Below, one piece after another: positions 36,574-49,637 of a DNA stretch of 64,000 nt. The notes under the pieces are model-generated. The model was not told where the DNA came from. It was given only the letters and a program-made list of their open reading frames with translations, and ran no database searches. A program made the position numbers and the translations under genes. Location: positions 537,001 through 601,000 of the forward strand of contig JACVVK020000293.1 in the NCBI GenBank assembly GCA_018292915.2. The letters run 5' to 3'. Within the stretch, counting starts at the first letter, position 1, and each line of letters begins with the position of its first letter. The stretch comes from Batillaria attramentaria. Its lineage: Eukaryota; Mollusca; Gastropoda; Batillariidae.

Positions 36574-37309
36574 ATACACACACTGACACACACGCGTTTT
36601 GCTTTGAGTAAACAAATCGGAAAATAATTATTGCGCCAATACTCCTTGCATTCTAATTACGGAACCGGATCACTACCTGCATCACGATTTATCTCCCAAG
36701 CGGCAACGCCTGTCAGGAATGCAAACAATATGCAGTAATGTGTGCATTGAGTAAACAACCACCCGCAGCCATGATAACGATCATGAAATGCGCATAATCC
36801 CCCCCCCCTCCCTTTTTTTTTTTAACGTGTTCTGTCGGAAGCGAAGTGATATGTTTGCCATCTTGAGATGTGAACTCTACCCTGTCTCCTATCATTCCTC
36901 ACTTTTCGAGCACACTACCCTTTCTCCCTCCATCCCCTTCTTCAGAGAGAGAGAGAGAGAGGGGGGGGGGGGGAGAGAGACTGTTGGCCGCGGAAGGTTT
37001 GCCAGCAGCTAGGGACTTGGCGCTGTGCCCACAACCGCTCAGCTTGGAACTTTCCATCACGGCGAGCTGCCAATTTCTCTTCCTTCCCAGCAGGGTCAGT
37101 CCATTGTCATTCGTAGGGGTGGTCAACATGTTGACGCCGACGACCGCCGCACTAGCTGTGTCCGTCCTAGATTAGCCGATTTGCGTGACATGGTGCATGA
37201 GATCCAGTTCACTAGTATGGGTACTTTGAGTTCGTGTGTAAGTTGCCATTTTTTTTTTTTTTTAGATAGGGAAAGTGTGTCGGCGCTCGCTCGCGCGCGC
37301 GCGCACGCA

Positions 37310-37403
<94 letters not shown>
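36531..37403. repeat. microsatellite cluster
   Basis: (CA)n at 36535-36569, (GA)n/poly-G at 36945-36980 and, at 37281-37403, a GCGCGC run that passes into (CGCA)n and then about 37 CA units. The last is an alternating purine-pyrimidine tract of over 100 bp. Confidence 0.9.
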
Positions 37404-37405
<2 letters not shown>

Positions 37406-40400
37406 AATACCTACCCTGATCGTATAATTACATCGTCCCCAGTTTTAATTATCTCGTTAGACCGTCAGTGACCTCAGCAATTCTGTATACTCTTGAATTT
37501 CCACTGGTGACCTATTTCTTTTATTTATTTATTTATTTATTAAGTTTTACTTACTCGACGTTGTGATTAGCCGCGAAATAGTCTTTGTTGCTTGCGTTAC
37601 GTAACTAACATACTAACTAACAAACTGACTCGACGTTGTGAAAGAATGGGGTACTAGTAGGCTGGCTATCTCAAAGGAACCATAGTCTTTTACATCGGTC
37701 AATTTTTATTTATTTATTTATTTTTAATTTTTTTGGGTGGAGGGGGGGGGGGAGAAAAGAAAGAAACACATACAAATATAGACAATTTACAGTGGTGAGC
37801 AGGCGGAGGAAAAGGGGGAGGGGGGGGGGACGACGCTGCCTCGTCCGCAATATATTTCTTTCTAGTCTATGTACAGTGGGCATGCGGAACCTGGTGAATC
37901 AACGTAATGCAGTAACTACAGTCATGAATTTCGTCCGGCTATGAGAAAGACAGCGCTCCAGTGCGCATCAAGTTATTCGTCGACTCTGTGAACAAACACT
38001 CACGTGTCTGACATGTCTAATGTTACTGTCCGTTTGCAAAAAAGAAAAAAAAATAGAAAGTAGTTCACCCCTCTCCCCCTCCGATTTTCAGTAAATGATA
38101 CACTTTTCTTAAACATCGTCAGAAGAAAACGTGTAACTGACTCAGAGATCCAACTTAAATCCATTTTTGTTTTCATCTATCTGTAATCGTTAAGCTTCCA
38201 CCCTCGGGGGTGACAACTGAACCATGATGAAGAAAACAAAAATCCAAAAAGGCCTCCATGACGTCTCCCGGCACATCACTGTTGTATTCGGTATGACCGA
38301 TATAGTGGCATCTGAATGTTGCACGTGCATGACTTGCCCAGTACTGACCCCTGCCATCAAAGCAAAAGGCATAGATGTGTGTATACGGTGCGTGTCACAC
38401 GGCCAGGGGTAGTCCCGTGATTCACCTACCTCCCAACACGGCGCCTAGTAGAGCTAAACGCGACAGTTTGACCTGACTCCCCCCCCCCCCCCTTTCAGGA
38501 AAAACCAAAACAAAACAAAACAAAAAATCCCATGTACATAGCAAAAACTACAACATATCGAATGTTCCCTGCCAGAACGTTCGATCTCACTTCTTTCTAT
38601 CTATATGGATAACTTACCATCCGGCAGCGAACCCTCCATATACAGTAAAACGAGAAAAAATATCCAGTTGGGTATTTGAAAACAGCACACTTTTTGGAAT
38701 TATACACTTTTCATAAAGTTAATAGTTTCAGAGATATCTTCCAAAAACGCCACCTACGTTTTTTTTCGGAAAATGGACTACACAGTCATTATTTGTTTTT
38801 TCCCTGGTCGTTCTTATAGGAAAAGCTGACGAAGACAAAACGACTCGACACGAAACTGAGAAAATTGATGCGAAGGAAAGGAAAGTTGGTATGAATAAAA
38901 ATAGGATTTTTTTCTTCTTTTTTTAACACGGAAGATTCCGAGACGGCTGAAATTGTGCACTGCAAGACATGGCACACAGTAGTCAAAGCAAACAACAAAT
39001 GATTTTTGTGTGTGTTGCTATTCTGCAGCAAGTGACGAACACTAGAAATACCGAACGGTCGAGCAGGTTAGAGAAAATCCATTCGGATCTCCCTATCGCT
39101 CTATTACATGTACATCGGAGGGTAACCACGCCTCTTGAAGTACGAGGAGCGCAGCCATAAGCATTACAGTCTCAATACGTTTGTCAGGTACACAACAACG
39201 TGTGAAAAACTTTTCATCGGATATGCTCAGTCCATGCATCAGAATCAGCCACTTGGGACACAATATAGCATCTGAAACCGTTGTGGTGAAACGGGTTGGT
39301 GTATAATGATGTTCTACGTACGTAGGCCTACTACTGTACAGACAACGTTCATGATTTCGTTGCGGACTGAACACCAACTAGACAACGCTGACTGGTGGCT
39401 AATTTTAGCGACTTTGTCGATCGGCGTGCAGTCAGTCAGTGCAGGTAAGGAAGCGTTAGACCAAAGACAGTCATACCGTTATCTACTATTAGAAGGCACA
39501 AACCGGTGGGCATACTCTTTACTGTTGGGAGCGGATCAGTAGTGTTAACTCGACTTTCCGCAATTCAGCAAAGGCAACAAAAGTAAACATCCCACCCCCC
39601 TACCCTCCCTCCCCTTCGCACTCCATGGACGGACCCTCGAGTCCTGCTCCTCGTAGATCAGTTCCGGGCTCATCGTAGCACTGAACCACGTGCTTCACAC
39701 CCCGCCCTGTTCTCTCCCTAGCGCGGCACGGTTTTGCTGCTGATCAAGAGATTTCGCAGAAATTTGCCGAGATAGAGCGACATCGATGCTTTCTCGTTGT
39801 AAATCAGCGCCGGATTCATCGTACACCTTCAACTGAGTCACGTGACACGGTGGACGTTGTCCCATGTGACTACAATACTTCTGGATCTGTTTACTCGATG
39901 AGAGACTGTTTTATCGAGCGAGATTGATTCAATAATGTCGGGTTTCCTCCTTTTTCCTAGGGTATCAATAGCATCTCAAGTATCAAGCATTTCCGGCCAG
40001 GATCAGTCCTGCTTACGCCAATATCGTCCAAGTATCATTTTCCCTTGGAAGTCAGTTTGGCATATTACACCGTCCTTTATTGTCGCGCGCTTAGACTTTC
40101 ACTGATTATTCATACAGACTGAGACAGACGATAAAACACACACAATCAGTCCTGATTGCCGCGTCTGGATTTTTCCTTGCAGACGATAGTTTTCCTGGGG
40201 TCTGACAAGCACGGAAGTCCGAGACTAGCTTGACTGTAAGTATAGACGTAGACAAAAAGTGAAAACGATGCATTGACTGAGCGATGGCTAGAGAGAGTCT
40301 GCGACTATTTCAGGGACTAAACGGTTAGAACGGGAGGCTTATCTGTGAAATTACTTGACACCACTCGCCGGTGCAAATTTTCAGTGAGTTAACTACGAGT

Positions 40401-40960
40401 GGTTTACGTCCGAAAACAGTCAGGAAAACAGAGAGCGAAAGTGTGAGTTATGACTTCTATAACCCACTCAGTGGTTTGTGAGTTCACAAGAACACACTCC
40501 AGTGACGTAATCGGTGAAGCACACACAGAGAGCATGCGTTATATCGAACAACCATTCGCAACTCGTACGTCATGTTTATGTCGGCAGTAAAAGCGGCTGC
40601 ATGGTACACAGGTTTGTTTCCCCACTTTTTGGAGTGACATTTTATTTTGCTTGGATCACACAAAAATGGACCGCACAAAAAATCTCTGCGAAGTATTTGC
40701 GGGTGCATTGTTCAGTGACTGCCAGTACATGAGCCCAGTACATGCTTTTCAATCAATAATCTTTATTGTCCCAAAAGGGCAATGTTTGTGCCGTGATATG
40801 ATATTCAACTTTTAACTGCTCTACGCATCACTTTCTCACAAATCAGGGCGCAGAATTTTGAGGAGATACATCAGTAAATCGCTAGTCACCCAAACAGAAA
40901 AAGAAAATTTCGCAGAAAATGTATGCTGCTCAGTGGAGGTAAACAGACTGAATCAGTGAA
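37404..40960. other. no gene seen
   Basis: No reading frame with recognisable features. It holds the AGCCGCGAAATAG repeat at 37566-37632, poly-G tracts and a weak internal similarity between 39645-39700 and 39795-39850 (AGATCAG or AAATCAG, then CCGG and TCATCGTA). Confidence 0.4.
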
Positions 40961-40969
40961 TGCTCGCGG

Positions 40970-41155
40970 TATAAACAGCTTACATGATTAGCTCCCGTGG
41001 TTTAAAACGAAAGAAACCACTCGATGTTTCATTTTTTTTTTTTTTGCCGTAGCTACCGAGCTTCCGGCGAGGTAGCTACGCCAAAAATTGAAATATCGAG
41101 TGGTTTCTTTCGCGGTAAACCACGAGAACTAGTCATGTAAGCTTTGTATTATCGA
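40970..41155. mobile_element. fold-back element with about 55-bp arms
   Basis: The left arm AGCTTACATGATTAGCTCCC, then GTGG, AACGAAAGAAACCACTCGAT and TTTCA is matched in reverse by TGAAATATCGAGTGGTTTC through CCACGAGAACTAGTCATG and TAAGCT. The loop holds poly-T and an inner inverted repeat, GTAGCTACC...GGTAGCTAC. No coding potential. Confidence 0.75.
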
Positions 41156-41459
41156 CGCGGAGTAGACTAACTGATGCCAATGGCGTCAGTACCGGCTATG
41201 TCATATCGCACTGGACGCACTGGTTTAGTTTTGATCGCATGCTCAAGATGACTGGAACTAGTTTTGAAAAGAGACTAGACAAGTTTGAGACTTAGCTCTA
41301 GTCTAAGCTGAGATTCCCTGAAATAGTAGTTAACTTGCCTTAGTCTCGTGTTATGCATATCGCACTCATCTTTTAGTCTCGGCTTTTTTGAGCTTATCTC
41401 GGGCTTACGTCCTGGGTTCTGTCCGCGCATCAGGCCCCCTGACACGTTCACCTGATTAA

Positions 41460-41711
<252 letters not shown>

Positions 41712-41969
41712 TGACAAAACAAAACAAAAAGCAACAAATAAATAGTAAAGATAAAGATATTGATAAAATGCATTGGGAAAGGTACCGTTATTGTCACAAA
41801 TCAGTATATCTATTTTTATATATTTTTTCGAATCCAGGTTATCCAGCCAACGAAAACATTTTGTTGTAGTTGAAATAATAGACTCCGTCTGTTATTCTGA
41901 TGATTATTGTTGTTGGTGTTGTTGTTGTTGTTGTAATTATTGTCGCCATGCTCGGTATTACTAAGTGTG

Positions 41970-42640
41970 ACTGTTTCATTTACACCGCCGCGGCGGGTCT
42001 GCAGTGCACAGTCGCCGAGCTCTGACCAAGGCAGGAAGTTAAATCAGTCGTGCCCGAGGGATGAGCGCCGTGGATAATAACCCTGACGCCCCCTTCCCTA
42101 AATGGACCATTCCCCGGGGAGCTTCCAGAAATGGATCATGGCATTCTCGTGTCGATTTATTGATTTTCTCCAGGGTCGGCCCAGTGTGTGTCTGACATGG
42201 CGGCCAGAGAGGGGGAGAGAGAGTGAGCTGGGGAGCGCAAACTGCAGGCTTCGTTCATCGTCAGTGCGCGGCTCCTCGGCGTTAGCACGTACTGCGCGAA
42301 AGTTCCAAGTCAGTATCGGAAGGATCACTGACCGAGCTGTTTTTGTTCACGGTTTTGTTGTTTCACCCCAAAACCGGGTAGACACCACGTTGAACTATGT
42401 TGTCAACTGTTTGAACCCCCCTCTCCCCCTTTGACTGACTGCAATACATAGGATAGAATCAGTTGTCATAGGATATAATTATAGAGAGATGAACTGAGTC
42501 AGTGCAGTGATCGCCTGACACAGCGGTTCACGAGCGTCGTTGGACTGTGCATGGAGTAATCACCCCTCTCTTCCTATCTGTCTGAGTCTCTCCAGCGACA
42601 AGCTCCGCCGCGCGGAGATGTTTACCTGACCTCAGTTTAT
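41970..42640. other. GC-rich stretch, possible promoter region
   Basis: CG-rich, with ACCGCCGCGGCGGG at about 41983-41996 and GACATGGCGGCC near 42193-42204. No coding sequence is recognised. It could serve the doubtful exon at 43016. Confidence 0.3.
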
Positions 42641-43015
42641 CAAGGATAAACTGAAAACACGCGCACATAAAATACGCGCACACACTGACGCGGCATGTTT
42701 ACTGATGTCAGTGACTGAAACGCCTTCAGGTTCAAACTGAGAATCCGAAACTGGTCCGGTCAAGCCGGCGAAAACTGAGGGTACATTCCTGAGAGTAACA
42801 CACACGCACACACACGCACACACTGACACACACACACACACACATGAGAGAGAGATAGAGAGAGAGAGAGCTCCTCTCAGTTCCGCCCCCCCCCCCTCGC
42901 CCTCCCCGCTCTCCGTCCCCCCCCCCCTTTTTTTTTTAACCGAGAATGATAGCCAATTACCGCTTAATGCTGCCCTGATTAGTCTGGTGCACGTGCAACA
43001 CGTTGAGGCCGTAAA

Positions 43016-43076
43016 ATGGCACACTCCACCAGCAGCAGCCCGCTCAGTGCCATCAGCAGCCCTGGGCGTGTTACTG
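43016..43076 (+). CDS. possible first coding exon, unknown gene
   Basis: ATGG in good context opens a frame rich in Ser and Pro (MAHSTSSSPLSAISSPGRV) that meets a donor-like ACTG/gtgagg at 43077. I do not recognise the protein and see no second exon. The frame also stays open to 43279, so chance cannot be excluded. Confidence 0.2.
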
Positions 43077-43530
43077 GTGAGGGGGACATGACCGCAAACG
43101 AGTGCCCGGGGGGGACACTGACTTTACGAAGCAAGAGGGTTGGGCGTAGTCGGTCCGGTCCAGCTGTACATTTCTATAACCGTCACAGGGTGTGGCCAAG
43201 CCACACTGACGGCGAGTGTTTCCGGTGGTATTCCGCTTCAAAAGTAGCACCGACAGGACAGAGAATATCCAAACAGTAGCACCGAGTGTTTCTGTTTTTA
43301 GAAATTTCTGCATTACAGCCCGGGGTGTTTTCAACGGACTCCGTCAGCATGAAAGTGAACAAGAGGTCGTGTGACTCAACCAGAAAACCACTTTGAATAA
43401 TGCGTCTAATAGTGCAGAGACCTGTGCACGCTTATACTGCAAACATATGTATTTGTGTGTTTCTTTGGGGTTTTGGGGGTTGCTTTGGGGGGGGGGGGGT
43501 ATTTTCTTGCGGGGGGGGGGGGGGGGGGGG

Positions 43531-43668
43531 CAGGAATAGCCGAGCGGTAGACCGTTGGACTTTCAATGCTCGGTTGATGAGTTCGAATCCCGGCTGCGGT
43601 CAAGTAGTTGTTCTGGCCTTCTCACTCTCGTTGCGGTGGAAAAGGACGTTAAACTCCCACCTACCAGC
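43531..43668 (+). mobile_element. SINE family 1, diverged copy
   Basis: It has the family box A (GCCGAGCGGTAGACCG), box B (GAGTTCGAATCCCGG) and tail (GGACGTTAAACTCCCACC), with part of the body deleted. It follows a long poly-G tract. Confidence 0.75.
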
Positions 43669-43736
43669 GCTGCGGTTTTATGATTATTTTCCCTGCAGAT
43701 GTAACTATACGCCACTACCGCTCCGCAAACCGTAAC

Positions 43737-43897
43737 GTGGAATCAAGGGAGGGGGAGGGGGCGGAAAGCAATTTTTTATGAATGATGGTGAGGATGATGA
43801 TGATGCACATGATGATGCTACGGAGGTCCACGTGGTTTGGGACTGCTTGACAGGGCCGCATCCTGCGGCGATCCCGGCGATAACCAGACCCGGGAAC
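43737..43897 (-). mobile_element. SINE family 2, body
   Basis: Reverse copy of the body of 10219-10740 (ATGATGGTGAGGATGATG, ACGGAGGTCCACGTGG, TTTGGGACTGC, GGCGATAACCAG). Together with a similar copy at 61958-62142 it sits just outside the left end of duplicated units A and C. Confidence 0.7.
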
Positions 43898-44335
43898 GGG
43901 CACTGTTTTTTTGAGAATGCAAAGTGAAGTTTTTTCAAAAACTTTTACTCAATTCAAGAACGATCAGGGCAGCCAAACTGAACAAACTGATTACAAGGAA
44001 TCATTCGTTTTGTTAAATTAAGCCGAAAATGGACTTGCAACCAACAGTCTGACCAAAGGCAGTGACTGAAATCCTCGGACTTGCTGCAAGTCATGTTCTG
44101 GTGGTTTGTCTTGTGTACACTGCAATCCGGGCTGGAAGACTGTAAGTTAGTGATGATTGTCACTGACCTGTAACAGAAACATTAGTTGGCTATGCAGATG
44201 CCAGGAACAGACCCGAACATATACAACGTACGTGGAAAACAAAATGTGGTTTTATCCAAACATTCACCCTGTGCCATTCTCGATGTTGTGATTTATGTCA
44301 TTCGAATGTTCCATTTGTCATTCCTGACAAAACTG

Positions 44336-44507
44336 GGGAGCCGGGGTAGCCGAATTGTAGAGCGTTGCACTTCTAGTGCTCGGGTCGTGAGTTCGTATTC
44401 CGGCTGGGGCCAAATATTTGTGCTGGCTTTTTCATCGTTGCCCCGTCTTTGATATCACCCGTATGTGGTGGAAAAGGACGTTAAACCCCCAAACACCCCA
44501 CCCACCC
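44336..44507 (+). mobile_element. SINE family 1 inserted in unit A, with target duplication and empty sites
   Basis: The copy is flanked by TGACAAAACTG on both sides (44325-44335, 44508-44518). Units B and C have the uninterrupted text TTCCTGACAAAACTGTTGAC and TTCCTAACAAAACTGCTGAC. The insertion therefore came after the duplication, or was never in the ancestor of B and C. Confidence 0.95.
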
Positions 44508-44751
44508 TGACAAAACTGCTGACTGACACCACCAATTGCTTCTTTTTGATACCAGCTAAAAGTAAAGGAGATTTTCTGACGAACCATACCCTGACAAATG
44601 TTGGTGTCCTCAGTCTGGACATTTGAACAAGGATAAGGGTCTACCGGGTATGTTATTATGGATGGTTTTGTTAAGGTCCAGTACTAATAAAACTAATATA
44701 TAGTTTTTATAGAGAGCTGCTGTCCAAGTGCCAAGGACTCGCTGCGGTTAA

Positions 44752-44830
<79 letters not shown>

Positions 44831-45041
44831 GCGAACGCACGCACGCACGCACGCACGCACGCACAACTTTTTCGTAAAAATAGGTAACATGATCGATTTC
44901 TTTAAACGGGCGATAACTCTTCTAAAAATGCGGCAGGATAAAAATCGTGAAATTGTAGGTCTGGAGAACATGACTGCCCATTTTATAGCAAAGTGAAAAG
45001 CCCTCCAACGAGGTGGTTTAGGAGATAGCCATCATTACATC

Positions 45042-45120
<79 letters not shown>

Positions 45121-45658
45121 ACACACACACACGCGCGCGCGCGCGCGCGCACGCACGCACACACCGAGTCAATTTGCACATGCTCTAACATTCAGTCTGC
45201 AGCGACAGCAAACAACTCATCATACACACAAACAGGATCAGCAGAAGTTAACTTTCAAAAAGTTTGACGGGAGAGAAAGGTCTTCAGATGGGATTTAAAC
45301 GGGGACAGTGCAAGTCTGAAAGCGGAGATCGATTGGCAAGGAGTTCCAGACAGTCGGGACCAAGAAGCTGAACGAGTGCGGTGTCGGTTGGCTTGCCAGT
45401 AAACACCCCTAGCACAAGATATTTCTCAAGTTTAGGATATCATTGAAACTGACTGAGAGTCAGACAGTTCCAGTTTAGGACACGAGTGAAAGTGAATAGC
45501 AACAGATATTTCTCATTTCTATCATCATGGACACTGACAGGTATTGCCGTTTTTAGGATATCATGGACACTGACCATTTTGCAGGGTAAGTGTGGTCAGC
45601 AAACACTACTAGCACCAAACCGATATTCCCAGTGTGATATATATACTAACATTGTTAC

Positions 45659-46814
45659 AATCGCTCGCTACCACACTGAGAGTGCTGATCGCGGCTTGTT
45701 CTGTGCCGCACGTTATCTCACAACGGTAAGTGTACCCCTGTCCACACGTGGATGGCGCTGTCACACTCCATAGCTTCGTACGGCGGTAGCTGCCTTGATT
45801 AAATACGCTGCGCGCTTCCACTTCCAGTGTTTGATCCGCAGAACCAGCGGATGAAATAGTAGCACTGCGGGTCATATAATCAGATTGAAATGAGGCCGGT
45901 TTCATATGCATGCTGAAATGAGGCCGGTCACATAAGATGTAAGCATACTGAAATGAGGCAGGTCACATTCATGATATTTTTTTAATGAGGCCGGTCAAAA
46001 AAGCAGATTGAAATGAGGCAGGTCACTTTTTTTTTTGAGACAGGTCACATAAATATAATTACTGAAATGACGCCGGCCACATTAGCATTTTGAAACTGGT
46101 GAGGCAGGTCACATAATCCTATTAAAATGAAGCCGGTCACATAAACATAATTACTGAAATGAAGCCGGCCACATAAACATTTTGAAATGAGTTCGGTCAC
46201 ATAACTGAGGCTGTTGAAATGAGGCAGGTCACATAAGCCTATCGAAATGAGGCAGGTCACATAATTATGCATACTGAAATCAGGCATGTCACAGAAGCAT
46301 ATTGAAAATTCATGAGGTCGGTAACATAAGCATACTTAAATGAAAGACTAAGCACACTGAAATTAGACAGGCCACGTAAGCATAATCATTGAAAAGATGC
46401 AGGTCAAATAAACGTATTTATTAAAATGAGGCCGGTCACATAAGCATATTGAAATGAAACCGGTCATATAAGCCGGTCATCTAAGCCGGTCATACGCATT
46501 TAAATGAGGCATGCCACATTTCAGCGTATTAAAATGAGGCACGTATGGAACTAAGATGACGGTAAGGTTAAATGGAATTTCCTTGTTTTCCTGATCATCC
46601 AGATCTTTGGGAACGGGTTAAAAGAGACATGTCTGCTGTCAGAGTCTTGAAAATGTCAGACTTGTCTTGGACATGTGCACGACATGAATAATAGAGTGCA
46701 CAGTTTTCAGTCGGTGGGGTCGGCAAGTACGCCACACCAGCTCACTGGAATATTACTCTCGGAGTTTTATTGTTTTTGTTTTGTTGGTTTTTTGGTGTTG
46801 TTGTTGGTCTTTTT

Positions 46815-46865
<51 letters not shown>

Positions 46866-47567
46866 ATTTATTGTTTTTCATTGTGTGTGTGTTTTTTTTG
46901 TGTTTTTTTTTTTTTTTTTTTTTTTTTGGGGGGGGGGGGCTGTCAGTAAGACTCAGTATACATATCTTGCTGCTAGAAATCATTGTGGGCTTCGAAAAAA
47001 AACCTGTGAAAAAAACCCAAACAAACCAAAACTAAATCCACGGAGGAAATGTGCCACACTGACATTCATCGTGTAAAGGCCACAGTGTGAAAATCATTAG
47101 ATACCTGCAGTTTCCTCTCAAGTTGGTCGTCCTGAAGAGGTTCACCTCGGGCCTGACTGGCTTTCCATAAGCTTTGCACGATATGTACAGTTTTTGCCTT
47201 GGCTTCACGCAGTATCTGTTGTAATTCTGTTCTTGGCGTCTGACTGTGAAGTTCTTAATCTGACATTCGGATCCTGCCGTCTTGTCTGAGACAGATAGAG
47301 AGAGAGAGAGGGAGAGAGAGAGAGAGGGGGGGGGGAGGACGTTTACGGCAGCAGGTTTGGCTAAAAATGAACCCTGTTCACGATGACTCGCCTGAAGGGA
47401 AATCGGGGAAAAGAGGAACAACACTCACACAACTCACACAACACCTATTCACGATACATGTTTGAGGATTTGAGGTGTAAAGTAAATCACCTCTAGAACT
47501 TACCTAATGCCAGATAGTGAAACAGTACAACGACCAGAATGAAGGTGTAGGGAATGAAAGACATCAT
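45659..47567 (-). CDS. Ig-like secreted protein, copy A (membrane exon missing)
   Basis: Three exons on the minus strand: 47504-47567, 47105-47285, 45659-45864, of the same lengths and phases as copy B. The start ATG ATG at 47567 opens a hydrophobic signal peptide ([20 protein letters not shown]). Exon 2 holds C-rich text with [12 protein letters not shown]; exon 3 holds [10 protein letters not shown], which resembles the B- and F-strand cysteines of an Ig fold, although the usual core Trp is not evident. The third donor reads gtaaca where copy B has gtaagt, and the DNA with the last exon of copy B is absent. Without splicing here the frame ends at 45609 after 166 aa, which would give a secreted form. 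Neither copy shows a frameshift. I do not recognise the family. Confidence 0.65.
45886..46545. repeat. 28-bp minisatellite in intron 2 of Ig-like copy A
   Basis: About 20 or more diverged units close to TGAAATGAGGCCGGTCACAT followed by AAGCATAT, with lengths mostly 27-35 bp. The same array, with the same order of many variants, lies in intron 2 of copy B. Confidence 0.9.
46818..46940. repeat. (TG)n and poly-T/poly-G in intron 2 of copy A
   Basis: About 22 TG units and then T- and G-runs. Copy B has poly-T/poly-G but no long (TG)n at the matching place. Confidence 0.9.
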
Positions 47568-47815
47568 GTCCAACTTCTCTTGGAGAACGGCGGCGACTAA
47601 ACTCAGTTGAACTGCCTACTACGGACTCGGGCAAGAAGACGAAAGATTGAAATCACGTTTGGCGCAGTTATCTGTCAGTTTTTGTTTGAACGTAATTCAT
47701 CTAGCAACCGACGTCACGAATCGCGCTAATCTACAATCTGTACCTTCGTCACTATGATCATAGTCGCTGATGAAATGTTTTCCTCTTCTTTGGAGGCTTT
47801 GAAAACACGCACGCA
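47568..47815 (-). promoter_or_regulatory. upstream region of Ig-like copy A, conserved with copy B
   Basis: About 240 bp upstream of the start codon match 59778-60012 closely, then the two units diverge. A CRE-like GACGTCAC lies at about 47710. No transcription start can be assigned. Confidence 0.4.
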
Positions 47816-48070
47816 CGCACCCCGTGCGATCGATGAGTCACCACCTCTACCCTGTTCCGGGTCCGTCGATAACTCTATGCCCCTGCGATGACGGCCAAGT
47901 CGGGCTAACCGAGACCGAACCGAGCTAGGTGATACTTAAGAAGGAACAAGGAGGAATGGCCCCATCCCATAAAGTTGTTTCTCCCAATTTCGTGCTATTT
48001 TGTTGTTATTGTTGTCGGGTTTTTTTTTTCTTTTCTTTTCTTTCTTTCTTTCAAATCTGTAAGATCTACC

Positions 48071-48149
48071 GTAGACTCCAGAGTGCAGTCCCTTTTCGGC
48101 GGGTCGTGAAAATGTGACTGCTTACAGCCAGCGCCATTTTCAAAAATGG

Positions 48150-48213
<64 letters not shown>

Positions 48214-49466
48214 TTTTATAGAAAAGTGAAGACTTGTGTGTCATATGATTCGATTTGAAACCAAGTCTTGAATACCCGACCACTTTTCGTTTGGGCAAAA
48301 TCTTTGCCAGCGGACAATTATTGTTGCGCTTTGATGGCACTGTTTACGTGGTACACTGATCCAACAGGATGTGAGTAAACGGCAAGGGGGTTGCACTCTG
48401 ACAGGCAAAGGTGTTGCACTCTACCACTCTCTGGGGCATAGAGTCTTTCAGTGGAAAGTACCTCTGTGCACAGTGGGGAAATGGCGCTCACTGCGCTACC
48501 GTGACGGGCCTAAATTGTCTCGGTGCTCTCAAACACAAGGTCGCGCACTATGTCATCCTTGACCAGCTTTGAACCCAGAGGGATCCTCAATGGCGCAAGT
48601 GATGGCAGGCTGTCTTCAGAGTGAAAGTAGGTGTGTTTCTGAATCAGAGACATACATAACATGTCTCTGTCTGAATGGACAGATCTATATTACATTCAGT
48701 CCTAGAGCACGGGTGTGTATGCTTTTGTAATCGTCTCTTATTCCACCACAAGGCAGGTACGTGATCCTCTGCACCGTGCAATAATACTTGCCTGTAGAGT
48801 GCAACACCTTGGCCTGTCAGAGTGCAACCCCCTTGCCGTTTACTCACATCCTGTTGGATCAGTGTACCACGTAAACAGTGCCATCAAAGCGCAACAATAA
48901 TTGTCCGCTGGCAAAGATTTTGCCCAAACGAAAAGTGGTCGGTTATTTAAGACTTCGTTTCAAATCGATTCATATGACACACAAGTCTTCGCTTTTGAAA
49001 AAATTTTTCGCCATTTTTAAAAATGGCGCTGGGTGTAAGCAGTCACATTTTCACGCCCCGCCGAAAAGGGACTGCACTCTGGAGTCTAGCACTCTACAGG
49101 CAAGTATTATTGCACGGTGCAGACGATCACGTACCTGCCTTGTGGTGGAATAAGAGACGATTACAATAGCATACACACCCGTGCTCTAGGACTGAATGTA
49201 ATATAGATCTGTCCATTCAGACAGAGACATATTATGTATGTCTCTGATTCAGAAACATGCCCACTTTCACTCTGAAGACAGCCTGCCATCACTTGCGCCA
49301 TTGAGGATCCCTCTGGGTTCAAAGCTGGTCAAGGATGACATAGTGCACGACCTTGTGTTTGAGAGCACCGAGACAATTTAGGCCCGTCACGGTAGCGCAG
49401 TGAGCGCCATTTCCCCACCGTGCACAGAGGTACTTTCCGCTGAAAGACTCTGTGCCCCAGAGAGTG
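48071..49466 (+). mobile_element. 669-bp-type element, host copy, split by a second copy of itself
   Basis: The two halves, 48071-48424 and 49098-49466, equal the left and right parts of the intact copy at 63180-63848. The outer flanks are GATCTACC (48063-48070) and GACCTACC (49467-49474), an 8-bp duplication with one change. A (TA)n of about 27 units at 48152-48205 has grown inside the left half, next to a CGCCATTTTCAAAAATGGCG palindrome. Confidence 0.9.
48425..49089 (-). mobile_element. 669-bp-type element, nested reverse copy
   Basis: A complete reverse-oriented copy sits inside the host copy. It is flanked by CACTCTAC on both sides (48417-48424 and 49090-49097); the intact copy at 63 kb has this 8-mer once. 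The ends are CACTCTCTGG and GGAGTCTAG. The interior has no convincing coding frame, so it is non-autonomous. Confidence 0.9.
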
Positions 49467-49529
49467 GACCTACCGAAGACATTGGATCCGCTACACCACA
49501 GGGGATCCAGAATCTTAGGCGAGAGAGAG

Positions 49530-49600
49530 CAAAACGTCAATTTGACGTCAGCCTCAGGCAGGTCGCATACAGAGAGAGAGAGAGAGAAAGAGAGAGGCGG

Positions 49601-49637
<37 letters not shown>

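Larger units (their letters stand above)
43915..47815. repeat. segmental duplication, unit A
   Basis: The left part (AACTTTTACTCAATTCAAGA, TTGCAACCAACAGTCTGA, CAGGAACAGACCCGAACA, ACCAGCTAAAAGTAA) also opens units B (51925) and C (62150). The right part, with the Ig-like gene and its upstream DNA, matches B up to about 60010. Unit A carries its own SINE at 44336, long (CA)n tracts at 44755-44827 and 45043-45165, and a piece of another repeat at 44862-45050. Confidence 0.85.

Noticed and set aside
43954..44163. Cys-rich minus-strand frame as a further exon of Ig-like copy A
   Set aside because: Its acceptor phase does not fit exon 3, and the matching parts of units B and C do not keep the frame.
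46045..46287. Separate small membrane protein on the minus strand
   Set aside because: The frame is made of the 28-bp minisatellite units; its hydrophobic look comes from the repeat.
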